In this document: piece by piece, positions 42,845-52,839 of the stretch
Numbering within the stretch: the first letter of the stretch is position 1
How the letters are laid out: every line of letters begins with the position of its first letter
From: Nitrosopumilaceae archaeon
GTDB taxonomy: Archaea; Thermoproteota; Nitrososphaeria; Nitrososphaerales; Nitrosopumilaceae
Assembly: GCA_035631875.1 (NCBI GenBank)
Contig: DASQHX010000011.1
Location: 186,001-250,000 of the forward strand
Length of the DNA stretch: 64,000 bases
Direction: 5' to 3'
The notes under the pieces: generated by a model
Told to the model about the DNA's origin: nothing
Database searches by the model: none
The model's input: only the letters and a program-made list of their open reading frames with translations
Made by a program: the position numbers and the translations under genes

Positions 42845-43458
42845 ATGGGCTTAACATTGGAGTACTTGCCGTTCAAGGTGATGTTGCAGAAAATATAATG
42901 GCAACAAAAATGGCTATGGAAGAACTTGGTATTGAAGGGATCGTAAATGAAATAAAAAACCCAGAACAAATTTCTGATCTTGACGGTTTGATCATTCCAG
43001 GGGGAGAAAGTACAGTAATAGGAACACTTTCTCTAGTAAACGGGTCTCTAAAGAAGATAAAAGAAAAAATTGCTTCTGGCATGCCTGTTTTTGGAATTTG
43101 TGCTGGTCTCATACTGCTCTCAAAAAAAGCAAAAGACCGAGTAGTAGGTGAGATGGATCAACCACTCTTAGATTTGTTAGATGTAAAAATTGAACGAAAT
43201 GCATTTGGAAGACAACGTGATTCTTTTGAGTCAGAAATCTCAATGGAAAAGATAGGGGTTCCCAAATTCCAAGGGGTCTTTATCAGAGCACCTTCAATTA
43301 TGGAAATTGGACACAACGTGGAAATAATATCAAAATTTAATGAAAAAATAATTGCAGTAAAACAAGGGAAAATTCTTGGTACATCATTTCATCCCGAATT
43401 AACAGATGATCTTTCATTACACAAATATTTTGTGAATCTTGTTAACGAAAAAAACTAG
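42841..43458 (+). CDS. pdxT: pyridoxal 5'-phosphate synthase, PdxT glutaminase
   Basis: A 205-residue class I glutaminase. [13 protein letters not shown] at the start, [12 protein letters not shown], nucleophile Cys in [12 protein letters not shown], and His-Glu in SFHPELTDD are all present. Supplies ammonia to PdxS. Translation is coupled to pdxS through the ATGA overlap. Confidence 0.97.
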   Translation: MNGLNIGVLAVQGDVAENIMATKMAMEELGIEGIVNEIKNPEQISDLDGLIIPGGESTVIGTLSLVNGSLKKIKEKIASGMPVFGICAGLILLSKKAKDRVVGEMDQPLLDLLDVKIERNAFGRQRDSFESEISMEKIGVPKFQGVFIRAPSIMEIGHNVEIISKFNEKIIAVKQGKILGTSFHPELTDDLSLHKYFVNLVNEKN

Positions 43459-43544
43459 CAAAATAACTAATAGATTAAATTTTTGAAAAACAATTTTTTG
43501 ATATTGTTTGTAACTATAAATTGTAGATGATTCCAGTATATGTT

Positions 43545-45821
43545 ATGGAAATAGAAACCACACCTGAACTTGTATCACGTGTTTATAAAAAAAGTGAAGA
43601 AAATATTTCCAAATATAAAAAGAAGGTAAACAGTGCACTTACACTTACTGAGAAGATCCTTATAGGACACTTGGAAGAATTAGTAGAAGAGGACAATTTA
43701 CAGAGAGGTAAGAGTTATGTCTATTTAGGACCTGATAGAGTGGCCTTACAAGATGTAACTGGGCAGATGGTTGTTTTACAGTTTATGCAGTCAGGATTGA
43801 AAAGAACTACACTTCCAACAACAGTCCACTGCGATCATTTGATTCAAGCTAGAATTGAAGGTGTGGTTGATACCTTGGTTGCTCTTGATGAAAATAGTGA
43901 AGTGTACAAGTTTTTGGAATCGGCCTGTAGTAAATACGGGATGGGTTTCTGGAAACCTGGAGCTGGTATAATCCACCAAGTTGTTCTTGAAAATTATGCA
44001 TTTCCAGGAGGTCTTATGATTGGAACTGACTCTCATACCCCAAACGCTGGTGGTCTTGGAATGCTTGCCATAGGTGTTGGTGGGGTAGACGCAGCAGAGG
44101 TTATGGCTGGACTTCCTTGGGAACTTTTGTATCCAAAGCGAATTGGAGTTTATTTGAAAGGTGAGCTTAACGGATGGACTGCTCCAAAAGATATTATTCT
44201 ATATGTGGCAGGAAAACTTACAGTTTCTGGTGGAACTAATGCAGTCATTGAATATTTTGGACCAGGTACAAAATCAATCAGTTGCACCGGAAAAGCAACA
44301 ATAACGAACATGGGAGCTGAGATAGGTGCTACATGTTCCATCTTTCCATATGACAAAAGAATGGAAACTTATCTTAGAGTTACGAATCGTGGAAAGATTG
44401 CAGATCTTGCAAATCAGAACATGTACTTGCTTACTCCCGATCCTGAAGTAGAACAAAATCCAGAAAAATATTTTGATCAAATAATAGAGATAGATCTTTC
44501 ACAACTTGAACCTAATATTGTAGGACCGCATACTCCTGATCTTACCAGACCTATTTCTCAGTTGGCAGACGACGTCAAGAAAAATAACTATCTTGATAAT
44601 ATTTCAGTGGCTCTCATAGGAAGTTGTACTAATTCCTCTTATGAGGATATGTCAAGAGCTGCCAGCATCGCAAAGCAAGCAAAATTAAAAGGAATAAAAG
44701 CAAAAATTCCACTTCTTGTTACTCCAGGCTCAGAACAAATACGAGCAACAATAGAACGTGACGGTCAAATGGATTCTCTAAAAGCAATTGGAGCTACTGT
44801 TCTTGCAAATGCTTGTGGACCATGCATAGGACAATGGAGTAGACCAGAATTAAAAAAAGGAGAACCAAATACCATAGTCACATCCTATAACCGAAATTTC
44901 CCAGGAAGAAATGATGGAAGAAGAGAAACAATGAATTTCATTGGCAGTCCAGAGTTAGTAATTGCCTTGGCTCTTGGAGGAAAACTCTCATTTAACCCAC
45001 TAAAAGACTCGCTAATTGCATCAGATGGTTCTGAATTCAAACTTCAACCTCCATCAATAGCACCAGAAGTACCACCTAATGGATTCAAAAATACCGAAGG
45101 CATCTATGTTCCACCATCAAAAAATCCTGATAGCGTTGAAGTTATAATAAATAAAAATAGTATCAGACTACAAAAACTGGAACCTTTTACAAAATGGGAT
45201 GGAAATGATTTTCAAGATCTTCCAGTGCTGATAAAGACAAAAGGGAAAACTACTACGGATCATATTTCTCCTGCAGGTCACTGGCTTACATTTCGAGGTA
45301 ATTTGGATAAGCTTAGTGACAACATGTTTCTTGGCGCAGTCAATGCTTTTGATGACGAAGTTGGTAAAGCAAAAAACATGATCAATGGAAAAATAGAACC
45401 GATTCCACAGATAGCAAGACAGTATAAACAAAATGGCATAAAATGGATTGTAATTGGTGATGCTAATTATGGAGAAGGAAGCAGTAGAGAACATGCTGCA
45501 ATGACTCCTAGGTATCTAGGATGTGCCGTAGTTATTGCAAAAAGTTTTGCACGAATACATGAAACTAATTTGAAAAAACAAGGAATACTCGCTTTAACTT
45601 TTGAAAATCCCAATGATTATGAAAAAATAAGAGAATCTGATAAAATTAGTATTGTGGGTCTAAGCAACTTGGAACCTGGAAAACCAGTAAAATGTTATCT
45701 AAATCATGCAGACGGAACAAAAGAAGAGATAATGCTTAAACATTCTTACAATAAATTTCAAATAGACTGGTTCAAAGCAGGGTCTGCTTTGAATATTCTA
45801 AGACAAAAAGAACACCAGTAA
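43545..45821 (+). CDS. acn: aconitate hydratase
   Basis: About 758 residues. The iron-sulphur ligands are seen: Cys in GSCTNSSYEDMSRA and the pair in ANACGPCIGQW. RPE..., NRNFPGRNDGRRET and the swivel-domain NYGEGSSREHAAMTPR are typical of aconitases. The frame opens at 43527, but ATG 43545 (MEIETTPELVSRVY) follows the TATA-like AACTATAAATT (43512-43522) by 27 bases. Acts in citrate/isocitrate conversion in the incomplete or oxidative TCA route of these archaea. Confidence 0.95.
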   Translation: MEIETTPELVSRVYKKSEENISKYKKKVNSALTLTEKILIGHLEELVEEDNLQRGKSYVYLGPDRVALQDVTGQMVVLQFMQSGLKRTTLPTTVHCDHLIQARIEGVVDTLVALDENSEVYKFLESACSKYGMGFWKPGAGIIHQVVLENYAFPGGLMIGTDSHTPNAGGLGMLAIGVGGVDAAEVMAGLPWELLYPKRIGVYLKGELNGWTAPKDIILYVAGKLTVSGGTNAVIEYFGPGTKSISCTGKATITNMGAEIGATCSIFPYDKRMETYLRVTNRGKIADLANQNMYLLTPDPEVEQNPEKYFDQIIEIDLSQLEPNIVGPHTPDLTRPISQLADDVKKNNYLDNISVALIGSCTNSSYEDMSRAASIAKQAKLKGIKAKIPLLVTPGSEQIRATIERDGQMDSLKAIGATVLANACGPCIGQWSRPELKKGEPNTIVTSYNRNFPGRNDGRRETMNFIGSPELVIALALGGKLSFNPLKDSLIASDGSEFKLQPPSIAPEVPPNGFKNTEGIYVPPSKNPDSVEVIINKNSIRLQKLEPFTKWDGNDFQDLPVLIKTKGKTTTDHISPAGHWLTFRGNLDKLSDNMFLGAVNAFDDEVGKAKNMINGKIEPIPQIARQYKQNGIKWIVIGDANYGEGSSREHAAMTPRYLGCAVVIAKSFARIHETNLKKQGILALTFENPNDYEKIRESDKISIVGLSNLEPGKPVKCYLNHADGTKEEIMLKHSYNKFQIDWFKAGSALNILRQKEHQ

Positions 45822-45933
45822 ATTCAAATATTTTGAAGACATTATTGTTACATGAGGTTAATTCTCACCCTCGAGATTTATTGTAGTGCAAAATCTAGAA
45901 CAGTACAGAATTCGTTCAATTTTTGTGGTTATC

Positions 45934-46170
45934 ATGCTAGACGAAAAATTTGATCCTAATGCACTTTACAACAGAGTAGTACACTACTATATTGATAAAA
46001 AAGGATATTCAAAAGAAAAAGCAAATGCTATTGCTCAAAAAGTGGTGGAAAGAGAAAAGACACGAAGGATTTGTAAAAATATAAAATGTAAACATCCAAT
46101 GGATGATCACATCAGAACTCAGGAAACATGTCTTGTCTTAGATTGTGATTGTAGACACTTTGTTAGTTAA
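45934..46170 (+). CDS. small Cys-rich protein
   Basis: About 78 residues from ATG 45934 (the frame can begin at GTG 45886). Helical first half (NALYNRVVHYYIDKKGYSKE, ANAIAQKVVEREKTRR) and C-terminal ICKNIKCKHPMDD...TCLVLDCDCRHF with five Cys and two His for zinc. GTACAGAATTC, the motif of the amt promoter, occurs at 45903-45913, just upstream. Convergent with the oxidoreductase, overlap 4 bases. Confidence 0.65.
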   Translation: MLDEKFDPNALYNRVVHYYIDKKGYSKEKANAIAQKVVEREKTRRICKNIKCKHPMDDHIRTQETCLVLDCDCRHFVS

Positions 46171-47159
46171 ATCTTGAGAATGATCTTACCAAATTGATTG
46201 CTTTGTTCCATCTTTTCATGCGCCTGTCTTGCATCTTTCAATTTATAGATGCTATCGATTAATGGTTTTATTCTTTTTAACTTCATAAATTTATGAAGTG
46301 AAACAAGCTGGGATTTTGTTCCAAGATAAGCTCCAATAATACGTGCTTCTTTACTATAAAATTCACGTATGTTTATGGTAGCTTCTGATCCAGTTGTTGT
46401 TCCACATGCTAGCATCTTTCCATCTACTTTTAATACATTAAGACTAACTGGCCATGTCTTTGTACCTACATGATCTATTACAGCATCCACACCTTCATTT
46501 TTTGTGTATTTGAGAACCTCGCTACTGATATCTGATTTACTTCTATCTATGACATGATCTGCACCTAACTTTTTTGCTTGGTTTATTTTTTTCATATCTG
46601 ATGCAATTGTGATTACTTGAATTCCTTTTGCTTTTGCTAAAAGTATTGCTGCAGAGCCTACTCCACTATTTGCACCCCAAATTAACATGCTATCATTTTT
46701 TTTACAATTTGACTTTTCTAACATGTTCCATGCAGTTAGATAGGATACATTAAGTGCACACACTTCTTCATTTGAAAACCAAGACGGTTTTTTTACTATA
46801 TTTTGATGTGGAACTTGGATAAATTCTGCATATCCTCCTTGATGCATGCCAAATCCGCCTATAATTGAATATGAAACTCTTGGAACACCGCTTTCTACTG
46901 CAGGATATACTACTACCTTTTCATTTTTTTTGAAACTTCCAAAACCGTCTACCAAAGTACCGCAAATATCACAACCTAAAATATGTGGAAATGAAATTTT
47001 TTTCCCAGGTAGCCCATTTCTAACCCATATGTCTAGGTGATTTACTGCACAATAATCCACTTTAACAATCACATGGCCTTTTTTTGGAGTCGGATTCTTT
47101 ACCTCTTCATATGACAATACATCAGGACCACCATGTTTCCTAATGACAACTGCCTTCAA
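46167..47159 (-). CDS. MDR-family alcohol dehydrogenase/quinone oxidoreductase
   Basis: A 330-residue medium-chain dehydrogenase. LGCDICGTLVDG carries the Cys region of the substrate domain; GANSGVGSAAILLAKAKGIQ is the NAD(P) Rossmann motif. The four-Cys structural zinc loop is absent, which points to a quinone oxidoreductase or zinc-poor form. Substrate not inferable; the archaeal 3-HP/4-HB cycle uses reductases of this superfamily, but no specific residue proves that role. Confidence 0.85.
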   Translation of the reverse strand: MKAVVIRKHGGPDVLSYEEVKNPTPKKGHVIVKVDYCAVNHLDIWVRNGLPGKKISFPHILGCDICGTLVDGFGSFKKNEKVVVYPAVESGVPRVSYSIIGGFGMHQGGYAEFIQVPHQNIVKKPSWFSNEEVCALNVSYLTAWNMLEKSNCKKNDSMLIWGANSGVGSAAILLAKAKGIQVITIASDMKKINQAKKLGADHVIDRSKSDISSEVLKYTKNEGVDAVIDHVGTKTWPVSLNVLKVDGKMLACGTTTGSEATINIREFYSKEARIIGAYLGTKSQLVSLHKFMKLKRIKPLIDSIYKLKDARQAHEKMEQSNQFGKIILKI

Positions 47160-47549
47160 TGCTAATTGTTTACAAAATACCTATTTAAAGAACACATAAT
47201 ATTGTAAATTTTTATCATGTTCAATTCTTGTTATATTCCTTAACACTTGATTAGCTAATTTTACAATGATCAAATTTTATCTGTGAATATTTAATTCTGT
47301 TTTCTTGCGCGAAATTAGAATAAAGATAAGTGAAAAAGATTATCTAGATTTTCTAAAAGCATCTAATGGGCATAATCTAACAATAGAAGAAAAAGATTCT
47401 TGAAATTATCAACTATTATATAATACTAGAAAGAAAAAGAATGAAGTTAGAGAAAATGAAGATCAGATTCAAACCTCTGACATAAGAGAATGTTTAGTAT
47501 TATTTTTTTAATAAGGACATTTATTTAAAACAAAAATTGTATAAAATTA
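47160..47549. other. intergenic region, 390 bp
   Basis: Mostly AT-rich. A possible 32-residue peptide begins with TTG at 47305 (REIRIKISEKDYLDFLKASN) and ends at 47403, but has no good promoter; likely a remnant. TATA-like TTATTTAAAAC before the EamA gene lies near 47520-47530. Confidence 0.4.
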
Positions 47550-48473
47550 TTGGACATATTCAAGAAGAATGATAGATCAGTACTGTTAGGATATGGTTCT
47601 GTATTGTTAGCATCTGCACTTTTTGGCTCTGTTCCTACTATTGCAAAACCGATAACATCTGACATCAATATTTTGTTACTTTCTTCAATGGCATATCTCA
47701 TAACGGCACTTACGTTTACACCATTAGCAAAAAGAGCGAAGATACAAATTCGAAAAAAGGACTATGGATTATTGATAACAGTAGCGATTTGTGGTGCCGC
47801 AATAGCCCCGTATTTGTACTTTGTAGGGTTGAATCAAACCACTGCCTCAAATACATCGCTTTTATCAAATGCCGAGATTGTATTCACAGTACTTCTAGCA
47901 TTACTCTTCTTTAAAGAAAAACTAAAACCAATTGGTTTTATTGCAATAGGATTAGTGTTATTTGGAGTAACTATTATCACAACTAATTTTCAATTTTCAG
48001 GTTCATTATTACAGCTAAATACAGGTAATTTTCTTATTCTTGGATCAACTTTGTTGTGGTCTTTGGATAATAATTTGAGTAGAATTCTATCAACTAAAAT
48101 AGACACTGCAAAGCTTGTACAATTAAAATCTGTTATTGGTGGTGCAGTATTGCTTGGTGTAACATTTCTGTTACATGTAAACTTAGAAGTTAATCCAACA
48201 CAGATACCGTATATTGTACTCATTAGTGTTGTAGGCTTTGGTGGATCGCTTTACTTTTTCTTACAAGGTCTAAAAAGAATTGGTACTATCAGAACGATCA
48301 CAGTATTTTCTTTATCCTCGGTGTTTGGTATTGTATTTGCATTTACATTTTTACATGAGCAAATAAGCATCTACCAAATAATTGCAATTGCAATTATGTT
48401 AAGCGGTATCTACTTGATAAACAGACAAGAAAGTGTAAAGGAAAAACAAGAACATCAAAGTTTTGGTTTGTAA
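47550..48473 (+). CDS. EamA/DMT-family transporter
   Basis: A 307-residue protein with ten membrane helices in two EamA repeats (first begins LGYGSVLLASALFGSVPTIA, second LILGSTLLWSLDNNLSRILS). Such drug/metabolite transporters export amino acids, metabolites or drugs. TTG start at 47550, 25 bases after a TATA-like element. Ends with a soluble basic tail. Substrate unknown. Confidence 0.85.
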   Translation: MDIFKKNDRSVLLGYGSVLLASALFGSVPTIAKPITSDINILLLSSMAYLITALTFTPLAKRAKIQIRKKDYGLLITVAICGAAIAPYLYFVGLNQTTASNTSLLSNAEIVFTVLLALLFFKEKLKPIGFIAIGLVLFGVTIITTNFQFSGSLLQLNTGNFLILGSTLLWSLDNNLSRILSTKIDTAKLVQLKSVIGGAVLLGVTFLLHVNLEVNPTQIPYIVLISVVGFGGSLYFFLQGLKRIGTIRTITVFSLSSVFGIVFAFTFLHEQISIYQIIAIAIMLSGIYLINRQESVKEKQEHQSFGL

Positions 48474-48496
48474 AATCTTCCTAATATATTAAAATA

Positions 48497-50812
48497 TTAT
48501 TTTAGATTATGCATAGCTTGCAAATCTTTTGCAAAAGGTGCTAGGTTGGTAGGAATCGGTATGTTAATTGAATCCTTTAGGGACAAACCTGCCTCTTTTT
48601 TCTTATTCCATGTGTTTGAATTAAATTCTAGAATTTCCTTTGTGAAAGTTGTCCAATCTTCATAATCTTCTTCTTTGACAAATTTTTCATTGTGTATGGT
48701 TTTATCAGAATAGAGGTTTTGCCATAGATAATCTGTGATAAAAGGAGTAATTGGAGCAAGTAAAAGCAAAACTGTGGAAAGTACCTTGTGAAGTGTGAAT
48801 ATGGCACCATCTCGTTCTTCCTCTGAAAAACCAGTTCCGTACGCACGCCCTTTTGTCATTTCTATATAATGTGCCGCAAAAAGATTCCAAGTAAATTCTC
48901 GTATTGCAGTAGCAGGAATGAAAAAGTTGTATTCGTTATAGCCTTTTTTGCATTCTATTATTAATTTGTCCAATTCTGATAAAATCCAGCTGTCAGCAGG
49001 ACTAATCTTTCCTGATTTTAAAACTGAAAAACCAGAAAGAAATCTGGAAATATTCCAAAGTTTACTGAGAAACTTTTTAGTTGTTTCAATTTTTTGTTCT
49101 GAACATCTAAAATCATATCCCAAATTAATTTCACTTGCACTCCAAAATCTAAAAGTATCTGCTCCAAATTTTTGTATGATTGGTAATGGATCCACAACAT
49201 TTCCTTTGCTTTTACTCATTTTTGTTCCGTGCTCATCTACACCATATCCCATTATCCATGCTTCAGACCAAGGTGCCTTACCAGTAAGTTGTTCGCATCT
49301 TAGTATGGTATAGTAGAGCCAAGTTCGAACAATGTCTTTTGATTGCGGTCTTAGAGTTGCAGGATATGTTTTTTTGAAAAATTCATCATCTTGTTTATAT
49401 TTTGAAACAAAGAGTGGTGAGACACTAGAATCCATCCATGTATCAAAAGTTCTATCTTCACCAACGAAATCGCTTGAATCACATTTTGCACATTTTGGTA
49501 TTGGTGAAGGATCTTTCCATGGTTGATAATATCTTCCAGGTTCTGGTACATGAGGCTCAGAACATTTTGCACAATACCATATGGGAATCTCAGTACCATA
49601 GAATCTTCTTCTTGAAATTGGCCAGTCTATTGCGATAGAATCTAGCCAATTCATGAGAATTTGTTTATGCATGGGTGGATGAAAGATGATTTTTGAGCCT
49701 ATTTCTCGAATTTTTGGAACTGCATCCATCTGTTTGAGGTAATATTCCTCCAGGGGTATAATCTCAATAGGAATTTTGCTTCTTTCAGAAACAGGAGTAC
49801 GGTGATTGATGTTATCGATTTTTTCTACAATTCCTTGATTTTGCAAATCTTCAATTATTTTTTCTCTGGCTTGTTTTACTTTTAATCCTGCATATGGCCC
49901 TGCCACATCTGTCATTCTACCATCCTTTCCAATTGCAATTATTTCTTGTAACTTTAGCTCTCTGAAAAGCGCAACATCATTTTGGTCACCATAACTACAA
50001 ACCATAACGGTTCCAGATCCAAACTCTTTTTCTGCAGATGGATGTGTTCTAATCTCAACTTCTCTATTAAATAAAGGGATTATGACTTTCTTACCAACTA
50101 TACCTGCATATCTCTCATCTTCTGGATTAACAATTATGGTTTGACATGCACACAAAAGTTCTGGTCTTGTACTTGCAACTGGTATGGTTTCATCATCGTC
50201 TTTAATTTTAAATTTCATGTACGTTAACTTTGTTGGAATTTCTACGTACGTTATCTCCGCATCTGCAATTGTGGTGCCTGTTACCCAGTCATAATTGGTT
50301 GGTCTATTTGATAGATATATCGCCCCTTTTTTCCAAAGCTCAATGAAAGTTGTTTGTGTAAGAGTACGATATTCTTTTGAATCTGTTCTATAATAATTAG
50401 AAAAATCACCACTTAGTCCAAGGCTTGTCATTATTTCAATCATCTCTGATTCAAGATCATCTAATGCGTTTGAGCACATCTTCAAAAATTCAGCTCTATC
50501 AGTTTCTCGCATTCTGATGTTGTATTTTTTTTCAGTATACATTTCAACAGGCAAGCCGTTTCTATCTATTCCAATTGGAAAAAGGACATTCTTGCCTGTC
50601 ATTCTTGCCGTCCTTGCAATCATGTCTATCTGTGCATAATGAGCTGCAGCGCCTATATGCCATGGTCTTCCAGATGGATATGGAGGCGGTGTATCTATTA
50701 CGAAAATGTCTCCTTCTGGATGAAAATCATAAAGGTGAGAGTCTTGCCATTGTTTTAGAATATCTTTTTCAATCTCTGGATTCCATGCAGTCTCTTTAAT
50801 CTTAGGTTCCAT
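48497..50812 (-). CDS. valS: valyl-tRNA synthetase
   Basis: About 771 residues, archaeal type. HIGH motif in TPPPYPSGRPWHIGAAAHYA, KMSKS in HGTKMSKSKGNVVDPLP, valine-type segment DWPISRRRFYGTEIPIW, and a zinc-binding C-x2-C repeat in CAKCSEPHVPEP. CP1 editing domain (IPVASTRPELLC) is present. The frame begins at 50890, but MEPKIKETAWNPEIE at 50812 is the proper start, immediately after the stop of the QueD-fusion gene. No C-terminal coiled coil, as in archaea. Confidence 0.95.
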   Translation of the reverse strand: MEPKIKETAWNPEIEKDILKQWQDSHLYDFHPEGDIFVIDTPPPYPSGRPWHIGAAAHYAQIDMIARTARMTGKNVLFPIGIDRNGLPVEMYTEKKYNIRMRETDRAEFLKMCSNALDDLESEMIEIMTSLGLSGDFSNYYRTDSKEYRTLTQTTFIELWKKGAIYLSNRPTNYDWVTGTTIADAEITYVEIPTKLTYMKFKIKDDDETIPVASTRPELLCACQTIIVNPEDERYAGIVGKKVIIPLFNREVEIRTHPSAEKEFGSGTVMVCSYGDQNDVALFRELKLQEIIAIGKDGRMTDVAGPYAGLKVKQAREKIIEDLQNQGIVEKIDNINHRTPVSERSKIPIEIIPLEEYYLKQMDAVPKIREIGSKIIFHPPMHKQILMNWLDSIAIDWPISRRRFYGTEIPIWYCAKCSEPHVPEPGRYYQPWKDPSPIPKCAKCDSSDFVGEDRTFDTWMDSSVSPLFVSKYKQDDEFFKKTYPATLRPQSKDIVRTWLYYTILRCEQLTGKAPWSEAWIMGYGVDEHGTKMSKSKGNVVDPLPIIQKFGADTFRFWSASEINLGYDFRCSEQKIETTKKFLSKLWNISRFLSGFSVLKSGKISPADSWILSELDKLIIECKKGYNEYNFFIPATAIREFTWNLFAAHYIEMTKGRAYGTGFSEEERDGAIFTLHKVLSTVLLLLAPITPFITDYLWQNLYSDKTIHNEKFVKEEDYEDWTTFTKEILEFNSNTWNKKKEAGLSLKDSINIPIPTNLAPFAKDLQAMHNLK

Positions 50813-50813
50813 G

Positions 50814-51635
50814 TCAGGATTTTGATATGTGTGATAAAATATGGGCTCCTTTGTTATATCCTTCGTAGATATAGACACCCACTGCCTCAATATTTTCTGG
50901 CATTTTAGGTATTAGGAGCTTAATTATTTCTGTAGAAAGATTTTCTACTGTTGCTTCGCCTTCAAGCAGATAGGTCGTATTTTTTGGGACCTGTAAATCA
51001 AACATGCCTTTTGGACCATCAAATGTAATTTTGTAGTGTATGTTGTCCTCTTTTATGAGATATTTTTTATTTATAAAAAATTTATGATCTAAAATAGAAA
51101 TTATTTCTTTTATGATTTTTTTTGCTTCTCCAAAATCAATGAGAAGATTGTTTTTCATTTCCCCCACTAGCTCAACCATTACAGAAGATGTATGACCATG
51201 AAGTATGGAGCATTTCTCAACTAGGGGAAGAATATGTGCATAATCAAACGCAAATGAGGGATCTTCCATGAATATGGATCCTGTCTGAACTTCTTTTGTC
51301 TTGTATAGTATTACGTCATCAAGTTCTTTTATTCTTGCTGCATAATTTGGATGACCCATGGCAATTATTTTCTTATCTGGAAAATTGTTTTTCAATTCTT
51401 TGTATTTTATAATGTCTTTTTCGCTGTCTATTACTTCAATAAGACCTTTTTCAGTCTTAAAATCTACAGAAATATTTTTTCCATCTTTAAGAGATAATTT
51501 GTAATCATATTCATATTTTACATCTAAAAAGGAAAGCATCTCTGCAATAGAAAGCTCTGTCCTAGTTCTCAAAAGATTGCCTTTTCTATCAGTATATCTG
51601 AAATCAGAATCCAAAACTGCTGAACCACTTGCCAT
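50814..51635 (-). CDS. nuclease-fold/QueD (6-pyruvoyltetrahydropterin synthase) fusion
   Basis: A 273-residue fusion. Residues 20-115 look like a PD-(D/E)XK fold: TRTELSIAEMLSFLDVKYEY (Glu27), VDFK (Asp58), then GLIEVID (Glu67), where the usual E-x-K is E-V-I, so the site seems inactive. Residues 122-270 are QueD/PTPS: zinc His in FDYAHIL (134), Cys142 and the HGH motif (146-148), and LDHKFF (184). QueD makes 6-carboxytetrahydropterin on the way to archaeosine/queuosine, and PTPS makes tetrahydropterins. Followed upstream by a pterin-carbinolamine dehydratase gene (51720), which supports pterin chemistry. Confidence 0.78.
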   Translation of the reverse strand: MASGSAVLDSDFRYTDRKGNLLRTRTELSIAEMLSFLDVKYEYDYKLSLKDGKNISVDFKTEKGLIEVIDSEKDIIKYKELKNNFPDKKIIAMGHPNYAARIKELDDVILYKTKEVQTGSIFMEDPSFAFDYAHILPLVEKCSILHGHTSSVMVELVGEMKNNLLIDFGEAKKIIKEIISILDHKFFINKKYLIKEDNIHYKITFDGPKGMFDLQVPKNTTYLLEGEATVENLSTEIIKLLIPKMPENIEAVGVYIYEGYNKGAHILSHISKS

Positions 51636-51666
51636 TTTGGAAAATTTGGTATCACTCTGTATATAA

Positions 51667-51682
51667 ATTCTGTACAGAATTC
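51667..51682. promoter_or_regulatory. 16-bp palindrome in the promoter of the QueD-fusion gene
   Basis: AATTCTGTACAGAATT, a perfect palindrome directly upstream of the TATA-like AATTTATATACAG element (about 51655-51668) of the minus-strand gene starting at 51635. It contains GTACAGAATT, also found in the amt/Cas4-like leader. Typical of an operator for a dimeric regulator. Confidence 0.5.
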
Positions 51683-51719
51683 AAATAAAAAATTATGAGT
51701 TTATTCTCTGTAAGGTGTA

Positions 51720-52004
51720 CTATGACAAAGAATTGAGAGTTTTTGCGAGGTCTATGTCATTCTGGGTTATACCACCAGCATCATGAGTGACAAGATCTAC
51801 CTTCAATTTATTATAAACATTAAACCATTCTGGATGGTGATTCATCTTTTCTATATGTAATGCGGCAGTTGTCATAAAACCAAACGCTTCAATAAAACTC
51901 TTAAAAGTGAATTCTTTGTGGAGTTTCCCATTTACTACATTCCATCCAGGCAAATTTGCCAATTCATTTCTTATCTGTTCATCAGATAACTTTGCTATTG
52001 TCAT
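51720..52004 (-). CDS. pterin-4-alpha-carbinolamine dehydratase
   Basis: A 94-residue PCD/PhhB-family protein. [20 protein letters not shown] carries the conserved HHPEW signature, and [15 protein letters not shown] the end motif. It dehydrates 4a-hydroxytetrahydropterin, or moonlights as a helper in molybdopterin chemistry. Neighbour of the QueD fusion on the same strand. Length normal. Confidence 0.93.
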   Translation of the reverse strand: MTIAKLSDEQIRNELANLPGWNVVNGKLHKEFTFKSFIEAFGFMTTAALHIEKMNHHPEWFNVYNKLKVDLVTHDAGGITQNDIDLAKTLNSLS

Positions 52005-52083
52005 AATACCATTTAGTATAACAGTTATTTAACTATCAAAGTAACCGCAACTCACTTAGGAAGGTTTTTTCATCTGATACAAA

Positions 52084-52839
52084 ATGGCTAATCTTGTATC
52101 TGAACTTTATAATCAGATTACCAAATCCATCCAAAATACTGTTAAGGATAAAAAAATCGGTATTGCTTTTTCTGGAGGAGTAGATAGTACACTTCTTGCA
52201 AAAATGTGTGTTGATCTTGGTTATGATGTAACTCTGTTGACTATTGGATTTGAAGACTCTCACGACATTATGTTTTCACAGGAAATATCAAAAATACTTG
52301 GATATGATCATAAAATTGAAAAAATAAAATTAACAAATTTTTCCAAAGTTTCCAAAGAAATACAGAAAATAATTAAAACAGATAATTTATCTTGGATTGA
52401 AAACTGTATTGCGTTTTACTATGTATCGAATCTGGCAAAACGTTATGATATAAAAAAAGTAATTACTGCAAATGGAGTAGATGAGCTATTCTGTGGTTAC
52501 AACGCATATAGAAACGCAATAAAATCAGGAGAACCACATGTAATGAAACTTATGGAATCAAAACTTGAAAACGAAATAAAAATGATGAAAGCAATTAACT
52601 TGATTACTTCTCAATTTGGAGTTGTACTGATACAACCATTTCTTTCACAGGATTTTATTGATTTTGCAAAAAAAATCTCGCTTAAACATAAAATATATGA
52701 TTCTGATGATCTCTTGCGGAAACACATAATCCGAGAACTTGCATTAAAAATTGGGGTTCCTGAAATATCTTCAAATAAACGTAAAAAAGCTCTTCAATAC
52801 GGTTCGCTTATACATAAAACTCTGATGAAGATCAAGTAA
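52084..52839 (+). CDS. stand-alone asparagine-synthase-like PP-loop ATPase
   Basis: A 251-residue protein with PP-loop FSGGVDSTLLAKM and the Asn-synthase signature NGVDELFCGYNAY. The N-terminal glutaminase domain of AsnB is missing, so ammonia or another nucleophile would have to be used. In an ammonia-rich cell this is feasible. Could instead amidate another substrate. TATA-less upstream; overlaps purB at the 3' end by 8 bases. Confidence 0.8.
   Translation: MANLVSELYNQITKSIQNTVKDKKIGIAFSGGVDSTLLAKMCVDLGYDVTLLTIGFEDSHDIMFSQEISKILGYDHKIEKIKLTNFSKVSKEIQKIIKTDNLSWIENCIAFYYVSNLAKRYDIKKVITANGVDELFCGYNAYRNAIKSGEPHVMKLMESKLENEIKMMKAINLITSQFGVVLIQPFLSQDFIDFAKKISLKHKIYDSDDLLRKHIIRELALKIGVPEISSNKRKKALQYGSLIHKTLMKIK

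Noticed and set aside
47305-47403. A 32-residue frame before the EamA gene.
   Set aside because: No convincing promoter or domain; mentioned only in the intergenic note.
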